A stretch of DNA of 64,000 nt, taken from assembly GCF_002156385.1 (NCBI RefSeq), contig NZ_MVJM01000003.1, positions 290,751 to 354,750 on the forward strand. Reading direction: 5' to 3'. A program made the translations under genes and the position numbers. Origin of the DNA: Halalkalibacter urbisdiaboli. Lineage in GTDB: Bacteria > Bacillota > Bacilli > Bacillales > Bacillaceae_D. Shown here in pieces: positions 54,975-64,000 of the stretch (the stretch's first letter is position 1; each line of letters starts with the position of its first letter). A model generated the notes under the pieces. The model worked only from the letters and a program-made list of their open reading frames with translations. It ran no database searches and was not told the origin of the DNA.

Positions 54975-57900
54975 ATGAACGACTTACATAAGATTCAAAA
55001 GGTATTAGTCGCTAACCGTGGTGAAATTGCCATTCGTATTTTCCGTGCTTGTACGGAATTGCATATTCGGACAGTTGCCATCTATTCGAAAGAAGATTCA
55101 GGAGCTTATCATCGGTATAAGGCGGATGAAGCCTACCTTGTCGGTGAAGGAAAAAAACCAATCGAAGCGTATTTGGATATTGAAGGTATTATTGAAGTAG
55201 CAAAGTTACACGAAGTTGATGCCATTCATCCTGGATACGGTTTTTTATCTGAAAATATTGAATTTGCAAGAAGATGCCAAGAGGAAGGAATTATTTTTAT
55301 CGGACCTGAGCTTGAACATTTAAATATGTTTGGTGATAAGGTACAAGCTCGCGAACAAGCAATTAAAGCAGGGCTCCCAGTTATTCCAGGGAGTGATGGG
55401 CCTGTCGAGAGTCTCCAAGAGGTTGAGGATTTTGCTGCAAAGCATGGCTATCCGTTTATAATTAAAGCCTCTTTAGGAGGTGGTGGACGTGGGATGCGAA
55501 TCGTAAAGTCTGCTAGTGAGCTACAAGAGTCTTATAATCGTGCAAAATCTGAAGCGAAATCAGCTTTTGGTAATGATGAAGTTTATGTTGAGAAATTTAT
55601 TGAAAATCCGAAGCATATCGAAGTTCAAATATTAGCAGATAAGCATGGAAACATCGTACATTTATATGAGCGTGATTGCTCTGTACAACGTCGCCATCAA
55701 AAAGTTGTTGAGGTAGCACCAAGTGTTTCTTTGACAGAAGAAGTCCGAGCTGAAATAAATGAAGCCGCTGTTAAACTAGCTAAAAACGTTAACTATGTGA
55801 ACGCAGGGACTGTTGAATTTTTAGCTACTGAAGATGGGGCATTTTATTTTATTGAAGTAAATCCACGTGTTCAAGTAGAGCATACGATTACTGAAATGGT
55901 TACAGGTATTGATATTGTCCAATCGCAAATTTTCATAGCGGATGGAGAAGAATTGCATGGAAAAAAACTTGGAATTCCGAAGCAAGAAGACATCATGTGT
56001 AATGGCTATGCTATTCAATCACGGGTAACGACAGAGGACCCTAGTAATGGGTTCCTGCCAGACACAGGTAGAATTAATGCTTATCGATCAGGCGGCGGTT
56101 TTGGTGTTCGGCTAGATGCGGGGAATGGTTTTCAAGGTTCCGTGATTACACCATATTATGACTCGTTACTTGTGAAGGTTTCGACATGGGCGTTAACATT
56201 TGATAGTGCTGCAGCAAAAATGCTTCGCAATTTACGAGAATTTCGTATCCGTGGAATAAAAACAAATATCGCTTTTTTAGAAAATGTTGTTCAGCATCCG
56301 AAATTTTTATCGGGTGAATATAATACATCATTTATCGACCAATCACCTGAGCTCTTTGTTTTTCCGAAACGTAAAGACAGAGGAACGAAACTTCTTTCAT
56401 TTATTGGTGAAACCATTGTAAATGGTTACCCAGGACTGGAACAAGCAAAAAAACCAATCTTTGAACAGCCGCCTGTTCCAAGAGTTAAATATACAGACCC
56501 GATTCCTAACGGGACAAAGCAAATTCTTGATGAACGTGGACCTGAAGGATTGGCAAAATGGGTTAAAGAGCAAAAGGAAGTACTATTAACGGATACGACT
56601 TTCCGTGATGCCCATCAATCATTATTGGCAACAAGAATTCGTACTCATGATTTAAAGAAAATTGCCGAGCCAACAGCAAGACTCCTCCCGAATCTGTTTT
56701 CAATGGAAATGTGGGGGGGCGCTACTTTTGATGTAACGATGCGATTTTTACATGAAGACCCATGGGAGCGGTTATTAACTTTAAGAAAGAAAGCACCTAA
56801 TGTGTTATTTCAAATGTTATTACGTGCCTCTAATGCAGTAGGTTATAAAAATTATCCGGATAATGTAATTGAGGAGTTCGTTGAGAAGTCAGCGGATGCG
56901 GGTATTGATGTTTTTAGAATCTTTGATAGTTTAAACTGGGTAGAAGGCATGACTCTAGCCATTGACTCTGTAAGAAAAAGTGGAAAAATAGCTGAAGCAT
57001 CGATGTGTTATACGGGGGATATTTTAGATGCTTCTAGATCGAAATATGATTTAACTTACTATAAAAATCTAGCGAAAGAGTTAGAACAATCAGGGGCACA
57101 TATACTCGGCATTAAAGACATGGCTGGCTTATTAAAACCAGAAGCAGCGTATCGATTGATTTCTGAATTGAAGGAGAGTATAGATATTCCTATCCACCTT
57201 CATACTCATGACACGAGTGGGAACGGTATCTTTACTTATGCACGAGCGATCGAGGCAGGAGTAGATATTGTTGATGTGGCAGTGAGTTCAATGGCTGGAT
57301 TAACATCACAACCTAGTGCAAATAGTTTATATTATGCTTTAACAGGTTTAAACCGACAACCCAATTTAAATATTGAAGCTTTAGAACAGCTAGCAAACTT
57401 TTGGGAAGTAACAAGAACCTATTATGCAGGCTTTGAAAGTGGCATGAATGCACCTCATTCTGAAGTATATGAGCATGAAATGCCCGGTGGACAATATAGT
57501 AATCTTCAGCAACAAGCGAAAGCAGTTGGACTTACAGATCGTTGGAATGAAGTCAAGAAAATGTATAGGACCGTTAATGATATGTTTGGTGATGTTGTTA
57601 AAGTGACCCCATCTTCAAAAGTAGTTGGGGACATGGCTTTGTATATGGTTCAAAATAACTTGAGTGAAGAAGACATTTATGAAAAAGGTGAGAGCCTTGA
57701 TTTTCCAGATTCGGTAGTTGAGTTTTTCCAGGGGCATCTAGGTAAGCCGTATCAAGGATTCCCTCAAAAGCTTCAACAAATAGTATTAAAAGGTAAACAA
57801 CCACTAGAAGGAAGACCTGGTGAATCGATGGAGCCAGTCGACTTCCATGAAATAAAAGAACAACTGTTTGAAAAGCTTGAAAGACAAGTGACAAGTCATG

Positions 57901-58421
57901 ATATGCTATCCTATGCTCTATATCCAAAGGTTTATATGGAATTTGAACAATTCCGTAAACAATTTGGAGATGTATCAGTCCTTGATACACCAACCTTTTT
58001 CTATGGTCTTCGTCTTGGAGAGGAAATTGAAGTTGAAATTGAAAAAGGTAAAACGTTAATCGTTAAGCTCATTTCTTTGTCAAAACCTCAGGAAGATGGA
58101 ACGAGAATCGTTTATTTTGAACTTAATGGTCAGCCACGTGAAGTGATAATAAAAGATATGAATGTAGAAACAACGTCTATTCAAAGACCAAAGGTTGATA
58201 AAGATAATCCGAAACAAATTGGGGCATCGATGCCAGGAACCGTTATCAAAACGCTTGTCGCTAAAGGTGATATAGTAAAAAAGGGTGATCATTTAATGAT
58301 TACAGAAGCAATGAAAATGGAAACGACAGTTCAGGCATCATTCGATGGCGAAGTAAAAAATGTATTTGTAAAGGATGGGGACGCGATTCAAACAGGTGAC
58401 CTCCTAATTGAAATGTCTTAA
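54975..58421 (+). CDS. pycA: Pyruvate carboxylase
   Basis: 1148-aa biotin enzyme forming oxaloacetate from pyruvate, bicarbonate and ATP: anaplerosis and gluconeogenesis. Biotin carboxylase domain about 1-455 (ANRGEIAIRIFRACTEL, IKASLGGGGRGMRI ATP-grasp loop, VNPRVQVEHT). Carboxyltransferase TIM barrel about 530-800 (TDTTFRDAHQSLLATR with the metal aspartate). Tether region, then the biotin carrier about 1078-1147 with AMKM carrying the biotinyl lysine. AGGAGG lies before the ATG. Confidence 0.97.
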   Translation: MNDLHKIQKVLVANRGEIAIRIFRACTELHIRTVAIYSKEDSGAYHRYKADEAYLVGEGKKPIEAYLDIEGIIEVAKLHEVDAIHPGYGFLSENIEFARRCQEEGIIFIGPELEHLNMFGDKVQAREQAIKAGLPVIPGSDGPVESLQEVEDFAAKHGYPFIIKASLGGGGRGMRIVKSASELQESYNRAKSEAKSAFGNDEVYVEKFIENPKHIEVQILADKHGNIVHLYERDCSVQRRHQKVVEVAPSVSLTEEVRAEINEAAVKLAKNVNYVNAGTVEFLATEDGAFYFIEVNPRVQVEHTITEMVTGIDIVQSQIFIADGEELHGKKLGIPKQEDIMCNGYAIQSRVTTEDPSNGFLPDTGRINAYRSGGGFGVRLDAGNGFQGSVITPYYDSLLVKVSTWALTFDSAAAKMLRNLREFRIRGIKTNIAFLENVVQHPKFLSGEYNTSFIDQSPELFVFPKRKDRGTKLLSFIGETIVNGYPGLEQAKKPIFEQPPVPRVKYTDPIPNGTKQILDERGPEGLAKWVKEQKEVLLTDTTFRDAHQSLLATRIRTHDLKKIAEPTARLLPNLFSMEMWGGATFDVTMRFLHEDPWERLLTLRKKAPNVLFQMLLRASNAVGYKNYPDNVIEEFVEKSADAGIDVFRIFDSLNWVEGMTLAIDSVRKSGKIAEASMCYTGDILDASRSKYDLTYYKNLAKELEQSGAHILGIKDMAGLLKPEAAYRLISELKESIDIPIHLHTHDTSGNGIFTYARAIEAGVDIVDVAVSSMAGLTSQPSANSLYYALTGLNRQPNLNIEALEQLANFWEVTRTYYAGFESGMNAPHSEVYEHEMPGGQYSNLQQQAKAVGLTDRWNEVKKMYRTVNDMFGDVVKVTPSSKVVGDMALYMVQNNLSEEDIYEKGESLDFPDSVVEFFQGHLGKPYQGFPQKLQQIVLKGKQPLEGRPGESMEPVDFHEIKEQLFEKLERQVTSHDMLSYALYPKVYMEFEQFRKQFGDVSVLDTPTFFYGLRLGEEIEVEIEKGKTLIVKLISLSKPQEDGTRIVYFELNGQPREVIIKDMNVETTSIQRPKVDKDNPKQIGASMPGTVIKTLVAKGDIVKKGDHLMITEAMKMETTVQASFDGEVKNVFVKDGDAIQTGDLLIEMS

Positions 58422-58479
58422 TTTGAAGGATGTTCAATAAAGAGGTTTAAAATAATAAAAATAGGAAAGAACTGTAATA

Positions 58480-58512
58480 AAAAAATGACAGCGTTTCGGC
58501 TGTCATTTTTTT
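58480..58512. terminator. Bidirectional terminator between pycA and ctaA
   Basis: AAAAAATGACAGC / GCTGTCATTTTTT (58480-58492, 58499-58511), 6-nt loop, for the converging genes. Confidence 0.92.
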
Positions 58513-59403
58513 CTAACGACTTCTTGTCAAAATCATTCCGATGTAACAAAGTGTTGAGAATAACAATGAAATAATAAGAGCATGCAAAAGGCCAACTTGT
58601 AGCGAATTTTCTGTAAAGACAACGAGGATTCCGCTTGTAAATTGAATGAGAACAAAAATTAAAGATAGAACACTTGCCCAAACTAGAACTTTTTCATGCT
58701 TATACTTACGTAATACCCAAATAACAAGAACTAATAGTAGCAGCAAAAGGAGCGTCGCAACAATTCTGTGAAAGTAGTGAACGCCGATTGGACCGGCCAT
58801 TTCAGGAAATAGTTGGCCATTGCATGTTGGAAAACCAGAACATGCAAGAGTCGCTTGAGTATGTTTAACATAGGCACCAGAATAAATAACGGCGTAACAA
58901 TAGGTAATCACAAACAGGAAATAATATTTAAATCTTGTTGAGACGATTGGTGTAACCTTGAGTTGACGTCCATCTTCAAAAGCAAGGATCATTAGTAAGA
59001 GAACTGAAGCAAGTGACATAGCGGAAATTCCAAAGTGTAAAGCTAAAATAGCTTTTGATTGACCGAATACAACGGCACCTGCACCTAGTAAACCTTGAAA
59101 AATAATAAGGAATACAGCTAAAATCGACATGAGACGAGCTTCTCTAACATGAGAAAGTTGTCGCCATGCCCAAATGGCTAGGATTATTACTAAAACGCCA
59201 ACTAGTCCAGAAACAATTCGATGGCTATATTCAATTATCGTCTCAATTGCGGGGTTCGCAGGAATTACTTCACCAAAGCAAAGTGGCCATGTTGCACCAC
59301 AGCCTTCTCCTGACCCGGTTTTTGTTACTAAAGCACCTTGTAATAGGACGATTGTTAAACCAATCGATGTTAAAATACTAAATAGTTTTAATCGTTTATG
59401 CAT
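58513..59403 (-). CDS. ctaA: Heme A synthase CtaA
   Basis: Membrane enzyme oxidising heme O to heme A for caa3 oxidase. 296 aa, about eight helices. Haem-ligand histidines in EYSHRIVSG, LHFGISA, VHYFHRIVA and LLHALI; two extracytoplasmic cysteine pairs CGATWPLC (about 34-41) and CSGFPTC (about 187-193), as in B. subtilis CtaA. ATG 59403 is chosen because AAGGA lies 11 bases upstream; an ATG at 59415 directly abuts it. Divergent from ctaB. Confidence 0.93.
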   Translation of the reverse strand: MHKRLKLFSILTSIGLTIVLLQGALVTKTGSGEGCGATWPLCFGEVIPANPAIETIIEYSHRIVSGLVGVLVIILAIWAWRQLSHVREARLMSILAVFLIIFQGLLGAGAVVFGQSKAILALHFGISAMSLASVLLLMILAFEDGRQLKVTPIVSTRFKYYFLFVITYCYAVIYSGAYVKHTQATLACSGFPTCNGQLFPEMAGPIGVHYFHRIVATLLLLLLLVLVIWVLRKYKHEKVLVWASVLSLIFVLIQFTSGILVVFTENSLQVGLLHALIISLLFSTLCYIGMILTRSR

Positions 59404-59831
59404 GGTTGTCACCATTCCTTCTATAAAAATGACTAAAATTAATTACGGTTTTCCTTATATATAATAGTAGAATAACGTAATTTCTAATTTACACCATAGA
59501 AAAGCGACATTCCTACTCGCAGAAAAATCGACTTTTTTTATAATCTCATATTAATTTATTTTGATATGTGCTAGAGTTAGCAGAGGATTTAACGAATCAA
59601 TCTTACATCTGATCATAAAAACAAATGTTCGAAAAGTCAATTTGTTAAACGTGAATTATTTATGGATAGTTATAAATGTGAAGATAATGTGAAACTCAGG
59701 ATTTTGATGAAACAAAGTAGATTTTGAGATATAATGTGATCGTGACTGATCTTAGGTGAGCTAGATCACACCTAATTGATTTTTGTAGAAATGTTTGGTC
59801 TTGGTTAATTCTACAAGGGGGGTGAAGATTG
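59404..59831. other. ctaA-ctaB divergent regulatory region
   Basis: 428-bp AT-rich gap. Rightward, TATAAT at 59730-59735 has TTGATG 20 bp upstream (too far for a good promoter); leftward, the AT-rich TATATATAAT at 59456-59466 may contain the ctaA -10. No cre or small gene was recognised. Confidence 0.4.
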
Positions 59832-60770
59832 ATGAATAAGACCAATACAGCGCTAAATGCGTCAGAGGTAATAAAAACTGGTCCAGATTCATCAGTTTCG
59901 GTTGTTCAGGAAAAATCGTGGAAAGACTACCTTGTTTTAGCAAAACAAGGAATTGTCACATCGAATTTAATTACGACCTTTGCTGGTATTTATTTGGCGG
60001 CAGTATATACAGGTTCAAGTATTGGGTCACATCTTTATACGATGTTTTTTGCTTTAATCGGGGCAGCGCTTGTGATGGCTGGTGGATGTACCCTTAACAA
60101 TTTTATTGATAGAGATATTGATCCTATCATGGAACGTACGAAGGACCGACCATCTGTAACAGGACGATTTTCCGGTAAGCATATTTTAACAGTTGGACTT
60201 CTACAGTCAGCACTAGGTATGGTATTTCTTGCTTTGACAACTGCTACAGCTGCTGTAATCGGACTCATTGGTCTCTTTATATACGTAGTTCTTTATACAA
60301 TGTGGACAAAGCGAACAACTTCTCTAAACACGATTGTTGGAAGTTTTTCTGGTGCTGTTCCTCCACTTATCGGTTGGGCAGCAATTGATGGGGGACTTCA
60401 TTCGTTTGCTTGGTTGTTGTTTTTTATTATGTTTTTTTGGCAGCCGCCGCATTTCTTAGCACTTGCTATGAAGCGTGTTGAAGAATACCGTGCAGCTGGT
60501 ATCCCAATGTTACCGGTTGTTGCTGGGTTTGAGATGACGAAACGACAAATTGTTGTCTATGTTGCAGCATTACTACCCGTTTCGTTAATGCTTTATCCGT
60601 TTGGAATCGTCTATACTGTTGTAGCAGCTATTCTTGGAGTAGGTTGGCTCGTTCTAGGACTTGCAGGCTTTAAAATGAAAGACGATATTAAATGGGCTCG
60701 CTTGATGTTTGTTTATTCGTTAAATTATTTAACGATTCTCTTTGTTCTTATGGTCATTGTTCATATTTAA
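59832..60770 (+). CDS. ctaB: Protoheme IX farnesyltransferase (heme O synthase) CtaB
   Basis: Membrane UbiA-family prenyltransferase adding farnesyl to heme B. 312 aa, about nine helices. First aspartate-rich motif [19 protein letters not shown] (about 94-112), second region with the AIDGGLHSF segment. A long soluble N-terminal extension of about 30 residues precedes the first helix. ATG 59832 follows GGGGGGTGA. First gene of ctaBCDE. Confidence 0.95.
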   Translation: MNKTNTALNASEVIKTGPDSSVSVVQEKSWKDYLVLAKQGIVTSNLITTFAGIYLAAVYTGSSIGSHLYTMFFALIGAALVMAGGCTLNNFIDRDIDPIMERTKDRPSVTGRFSGKHILTVGLLQSALGMVFLALTTATAAVIGLIGLFIYVVLYTMWTKRTTSLNTIVGSFSGAVPPLIGWAAIDGGLHSFAWLLFFIMFFWQPPHFLALAMKRVEEYRAAGIPMLPVVAGFEMTKRQIVVYVAALLPVSLMLYPFGIVYTVVAAILGVGWLVLGLAGFKMKDDIKWARLMFVYSLNYLTILFVLMVIVHI

Positions 60771-60855
60771 TTCGAATAGGGTTAGAGGTTCAATGATTAT
60801 AAATATATTTAATTGAAGTTGAAACTTATGGATGAAAGTGAGGTTGGATTGTCAG

Positions 60856-61884
60856 ATGAAACTTTGGAAAACTGCATGGCGTTTTCTACCATTTTCCTTA
60901 CTCCTATTATTTCTGACGGGATGTTTGGGAGAAGAAAACTTAACTACTCTTGATCCAAAAGGGCCACAATCAGCATGGTTATTGGATAATATGCTTTTAT
61001 CCCTTTATGTAATGGCTCTTGTATCAATTGTCGTATTTGCTATCTTTTTCATCATTCTTGCAAAATATCGCCGTAAGCCTGGTGATGATGAAATTCCTAA
61101 GCAAGTACACGGAAGTACGGTTCTTGAAATCACTTGGACTGTAATTCCTATTATTTTACTTGCAATCTTAGCTGTCCCAACAATTACAGGTCAATTTATG
61201 TTGGCAGATAAGGAGCCAGATCCTGAGGTAGGAGAAGACACAGTCTATATTAAGGTGACTGGTCATCAGTTCTGGTGGCAGTTTGATTACGAAAACGAAG
61301 GATTTACTGCTGGTCAAGAAGTATACATACCAGTAGGTGAGAAAGTTATTTTTGAACTTCATGCACAAGATGTATTGCACTCATTCTGGGTACCAGCTCT
61401 TGGTGGTAAAGTTGACACTGTACCTGGTATCACTAATCATCTATGGTTAGAAGCTGATGAACCTGGTACTTACAAAGGTAAGTGTGCTGAATTATGTGGT
61501 GCGTCACATGCTCTAATGGACTTTAAACTAATTGCTTTAGAACGTCCTGAATATGATGCATGGGTTGCAAGCATGCAAGAGGAAGTAGAAGCTCCAACAG
61601 ACCCAGTATTAGCACAAGGTTATCAAGTATTTGAAGAAAACGGCTGTATTGGCTGTCATGCTGTTGGCGGAACTGGCTCTGCTGCTGGTCCAGTTTTCAC
61701 TAATTTTGGTGATCGTTCTGTTATTGCTGGGTATTTAGAAAATGATGCAGAACATATTGAGGCTTGGATTCGAAATCCTCAAGAATTAAAGCAAGGAAAT
61801 AAAATGCCAGCATTCCCTCAAATTAGTGAAGAAGATATGGATGCACTTATTGCCTATTTACAATCACTAAAAGTTAGAGAATAG
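60856..61884 (+). CDS. ctaC: Cytochrome c oxidase subunit II with fused cytochrome c domain (caa3)
   Basis: 342 aa. Lipoprotein signal with lipobox LTGC, two membrane helices, then the CuA cupredoxin domain with CAELCGASHALM (about 207-218) and H upstream in HDVLHSFW. A C-terminal cytochrome c domain has CIGCH (about 259-263) and Met ligand in NKMPAFP. This is the caa3-type subunit of Bacillus. ATG 60856 gives a proper signal peptide; an ATG at 60832 is possible but less well placed. Confidence 0.95.
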   Translation: MKLWKTAWRFLPFSLLLLFLTGCLGEENLTTLDPKGPQSAWLLDNMLLSLYVMALVSIVVFAIFFIILAKYRRKPGDDEIPKQVHGSTVLEITWTVIPIILLAILAVPTITGQFMLADKEPDPEVGEDTVYIKVTGHQFWWQFDYENEGFTAGQEVYIPVGEKVIFELHAQDVLHSFWVPALGGKVDTVPGITNHLWLEADEPGTYKGKCAELCGASHALMDFKLIALERPEYDAWVASMQEEVEAPTDPVLAQGYQVFEENGCIGCHAVGGTGSAAGPVFTNFGDRSVIAGYLENDAEHIEAWIRNPQELKQGNKMPAFPQISEEDMDALIAYLQSLKVRE

Positions 61885-61915
61885 GGGAGAAATTGATTAG
61901 AAGGAGGTAAACCCA

Positions 61916-63784
61916 TTGGCTACACACAAAAAAGAAAAAAGTGTCATCTGGGATTGGTTAACAACCGTTGACCATAAAAAGCTCGGAATTATGTATTTAA
62001 TTGCGGGGGCGCTTTTCTTCGTAAAAGCTGGGATTATGGCATTATTTATGCGTATCCAGCTTATGTATCCTGAAATGAATTTCTTAAGTGGTCAAACATT
62101 TAATGAATTCATTACAATGCATGGTACGATTATGTTATTTTTAGCAGCCACCCCATTACTATTTGCGTTTATGAACTTTGTTATTCCACTACAAATTGGT
62201 GCTCGTGACGTAGCGTTTCCTTTTGTAAACGCATTAGGGTTCTGGATTTTCTTATCTGGTGGATTTTTACTTAGTTTAAGTTGGTTCTTCGGTGGTGGAC
62301 CTGATGCAGGTTGGACTGCGTACGTTCCATTATCTAGCCGTGACTATGCAGGGCTTGGCCTTGATTTTTACGTTTTAGGTTTACAGGTTGCTGGTATCGG
62401 TACGCTTATTTCAGCGATTAACTTCTTAGTTACGATCGTAAACATGCGTGCACCAGGAATGACAATGATGCGTCTACCACTATTTGTTTGGACATCATTT
62501 ATTACATCAACACTTATTTTATTTGCGTTTACCCCACTTGCAGCTGGTCTTGCATTACTAATGCTAGATCGCATGTTTGATGGTCAGTTTTTCATTCCAA
62601 ACATGGGTGGTAACGTAGTATTATGGCAACATATTTTCTGGATTTTTGGTCACCCAGAAGTTTATATTCTAGTATTACCTGCTTTTGGTATCATTTCTGA
62701 AGTTATACCAGCGTTTTCTAGAAAGCGTCTCTTTGGATATACTGCGATGGTATTTGCTACGATGATTATTGCTTTCTTAGGATTCATGGTATGGGCTCAC
62801 CATATGTTTACAGTTGGTATGGGTCCAGTCGCTAACTCAATTTTTGCAATTGCGACAATGACAATTGCAGTTCCGACAGGTATTAAAATCTTTAACTGGC
62901 TCTTCACTATGTGGGGAGGGAAAATTACATTTAACACTGCAATGCTTTTTGCATCTTCATTCGTACCAACATTCGTATTAGGTGGGGTAACAGGGGTTAT
63001 GTTAGCAATGGCTCCAGTTGATTATTTGTACCATGATACTTATTTTGTCGTGGCTCACTTCCACTATATTATTGTTGGTGGTATCGTACTTGCATTATTT
63101 GCTGGATTATTTTATTGGTATCCGAAGATGTTTGGTCACAAACTAAATGAAACGTTAGGAAAGATATTTTTCTGGACTTTCTATATCGGTTTCCACTTAA
63201 CATTCTTCATTCAGCATTTACTTGGTTTAATGGGAATGCCACGTCGTGTGTTCACATACTTAGCGAATCAAGGCTTAGATACATTTAACTTTATTAGTAC
63301 AATTGGTACATTCTTCATGTCTGCTGGGGTTATTATATTAGTAATCAATATTATTTACTCAGCAGTTAAAGGTGAGCGAGTAACGGTTGCTGACCCATGG
63401 GATGCTCGTACACTTGAGTGGGCAGTTCCTACACCAGTACCTGAATACAACTTTGCTCAAACACCGCAAGTTCGTTCATTAGACCCATTATTCTATGAGA
63501 AAGTTCATGGTGATGGTACAATGAAGCCGGCTGAACCACTAGCGGATATTCATATGCCAAACGGTTCAATTTTACCTTTAATTATGTCAGTTGGTTTGTT
63601 TTTCGCTGCCTTCGGACTTATTATGACGGAAATGGATAATCCAATTATGAATGGCTGGGTAGTAATGGTGATTGGTTTTATCATTACATTTGGATCGATG
63701 TTTGTTCGATCTGTGAAGGAAGACCATGGTTATCATATTCCAGTTGAGCAAGTGAAGAAAGACCTTAAGAAAGGAGGAAACTAG
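61916..63784 (+). CDS. ctaD: Cytochrome c oxidase subunit I
   Basis: 622 aa, the B. subtilis CtaD length; haem-copper catalytic subunit pumping protons. CuB ligand region GHPEVYILVLPAFG (about 242-255; the His-Glu-Val-Tyr motif with cross-linked histidine-tyrosine), WAHHMFTVGMG (about 290) and HDTYFVVAHFHYI (about 372-384) with haem a3 and haem a histidines. About 14 helices. TTG start 7 bases after AAGGAGGT. 3 bp before ctaE. Confidence 0.97.
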   Translation: MATHKKEKSVIWDWLTTVDHKKLGIMYLIAGALFFVKAGIMALFMRIQLMYPEMNFLSGQTFNEFITMHGTIMLFLAATPLLFAFMNFVIPLQIGARDVAFPFVNALGFWIFLSGGFLLSLSWFFGGGPDAGWTAYVPLSSRDYAGLGLDFYVLGLQVAGIGTLISAINFLVTIVNMRAPGMTMMRLPLFVWTSFITSTLILFAFTPLAAGLALLMLDRMFDGQFFIPNMGGNVVLWQHIFWIFGHPEVYILVLPAFGIISEVIPAFSRKRLFGYTAMVFATMIIAFLGFMVWAHHMFTVGMGPVANSIFAIATMTIAVPTGIKIFNWLFTMWGGKITFNTAMLFASSFVPTFVLGGVTGVMLAMAPVDYLYHDTYFVVAHFHYIIVGGIVLALFAGLFYWYPKMFGHKLNETLGKIFFWTFYIGFHLTFFIQHLLGLMGMPRRVFTYLANQGLDTFNFISTIGTFFMSAGVIILVINIIYSAVKGERVTVADPWDARTLEWAVPTPVPEYNFAQTPQVRSLDPLFYEKVHGDGTMKPAEPLADIHMPNGSILPLIMSVGLFFAAFGLIMTEMDNPIMNGWVVMVIGFIITFGSMFVRSVKEDHGYHIPVEQVKKDLKKGGN

Positions 63785-63787
63785 ATT

Positions 63788-64000
63788 ATGGCCGGAACAA
63801 TTGATACTTCAAAAGGTTTGCCGTCTCATCCTGAGAGAGCGACTCTGGAAGCTAAAAATAAATTTCTCGGTTTCTGGTTCTTCCTTGGTGGTGAAACAAT
63901 ATTATTTGCGACGTTTTTCGGAACATTCCTAAGCTTACGTAATGGTACAGCTGATGGTCCAGCGTCACAAGATCTATTTCATTTGGATTTAGTTTTTATT
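63788..64000 (+). CDS. ctaE: Cytochrome c oxidase subunit III (3' partial)
   Basis: The first 71 codons reach the window edge. It opens MAGTIDTSKGLPSHPERATL, then KFLGFWFFLGGETILFATFFG, the start of a CtaE-type first helix. AAAGGAGGAAAC lies 8 bases before the ATG. Completes the ctaBCDE order seen in Bacillus. Confidence 0.93.
   Translation, partial: MAGTIDTSKGLPSHPERATLEAKNKFLGFWFFLGGETILFATFFGTFLSLRNGTADGPASQDLFHLDLVFI

Overview
The window is a chromosomal segment of an aerobic, A+T-rich, endospore-forming Firmicute of the Bacillaceae. The evidence is near-complete gene-order agreement with the Bacillus subtilis ykuQ-ctaE region, G+A-rich Shine-Dalgarno sites, intrinsic terminators after most transcription units, frequent GTG/TTG starts and a YjcZ-family sporulation gene. 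Gene lengths such as SpeA 490 aa, RNase J1 555 aa and glutaminase 309 aa fit that group. The species cannot be fixed from the sequence alone.

Layout. (1) 1-9594: assimilatory nitrate/nitrite reduction. nasB (5' end outside the window) and nasC form one unit closed by a terminator. A YtxH-like gene follows, then nasF-nasD-nasE behind a candidate TnrA box. (2) 9731-16214: an MscS channel, a 60-bp GC-rich tandem repeat array, two proteins of cyclic-di-GMP breakdown (HD-GYP and EAL types), a lipoprotein and an AEC transporter. (3) 16245-22260: the dapH / class-III aminotransferase / dapL set for meso-diaminopimelate, then ykuS, ykuT, ykuU and ykuV. (4) 22488-28725: a peptidoglycan amidase, rnjA-rpoY, a HAD phosphatase, def, a YjcZ sporulation peptide and ykyA. 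(5) 28745-34990: the pdhABCD operon with a perfect-consensus cre site far upstream. Its terminator hairpin has been hit by an IS1182-like element whose insertion duplicated the hairpin. (6) 34992-43006: slp, a BCCT transporter, an ArAE-type membrane protein, two envelope lipoprotein enzymes (NodB deacetylase, M23 peptidase), a GAF-like protein, an SR1-type dual-function small RNA encoding an SR1P peptide, and speA. (7) 43033-54800: nitronate monooxygenase, yktA, yktB, a YkzI-like gene, an inositol-phosphatase-family gene, a beta-hydroxyacid dehydrogenase, ylaF, typA, ylaH, ylaI, a PNPOx-fold protein, ylaK, a YlaL-like gene, glsA and ylaN. (8) 54851-64000: pycA, ctaA, and ctaB-C-D-E (caa3 oxidase and heme A synthesis), with ctaE cut by the right edge.

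How it fits together. Much of the block is central carbon and energy metabolism: pyruvate dehydrogenase, pyruvate carboxylase, the haem-A/caa3 oxidase branch, and an sRNA locus carrying two matches to the CcpN (gluconeogenic repressor) operator. Nitrogen use (nas genes, glutaminase) is a second theme, and cell-wall precursor synthesis and remodelling (dap genes, amidase, M23, NodB) a third. The most notable non-genic items are the SR1/CcpN locus, the 60-bp tandem array, the insertion that regenerated a terminator on each side, and a small family of intergenic repeats sharing a short core and strong hairpins. No rRNA, tRNA, CRISPR array or prophage block was seen. No clearly novel multigene system was found.
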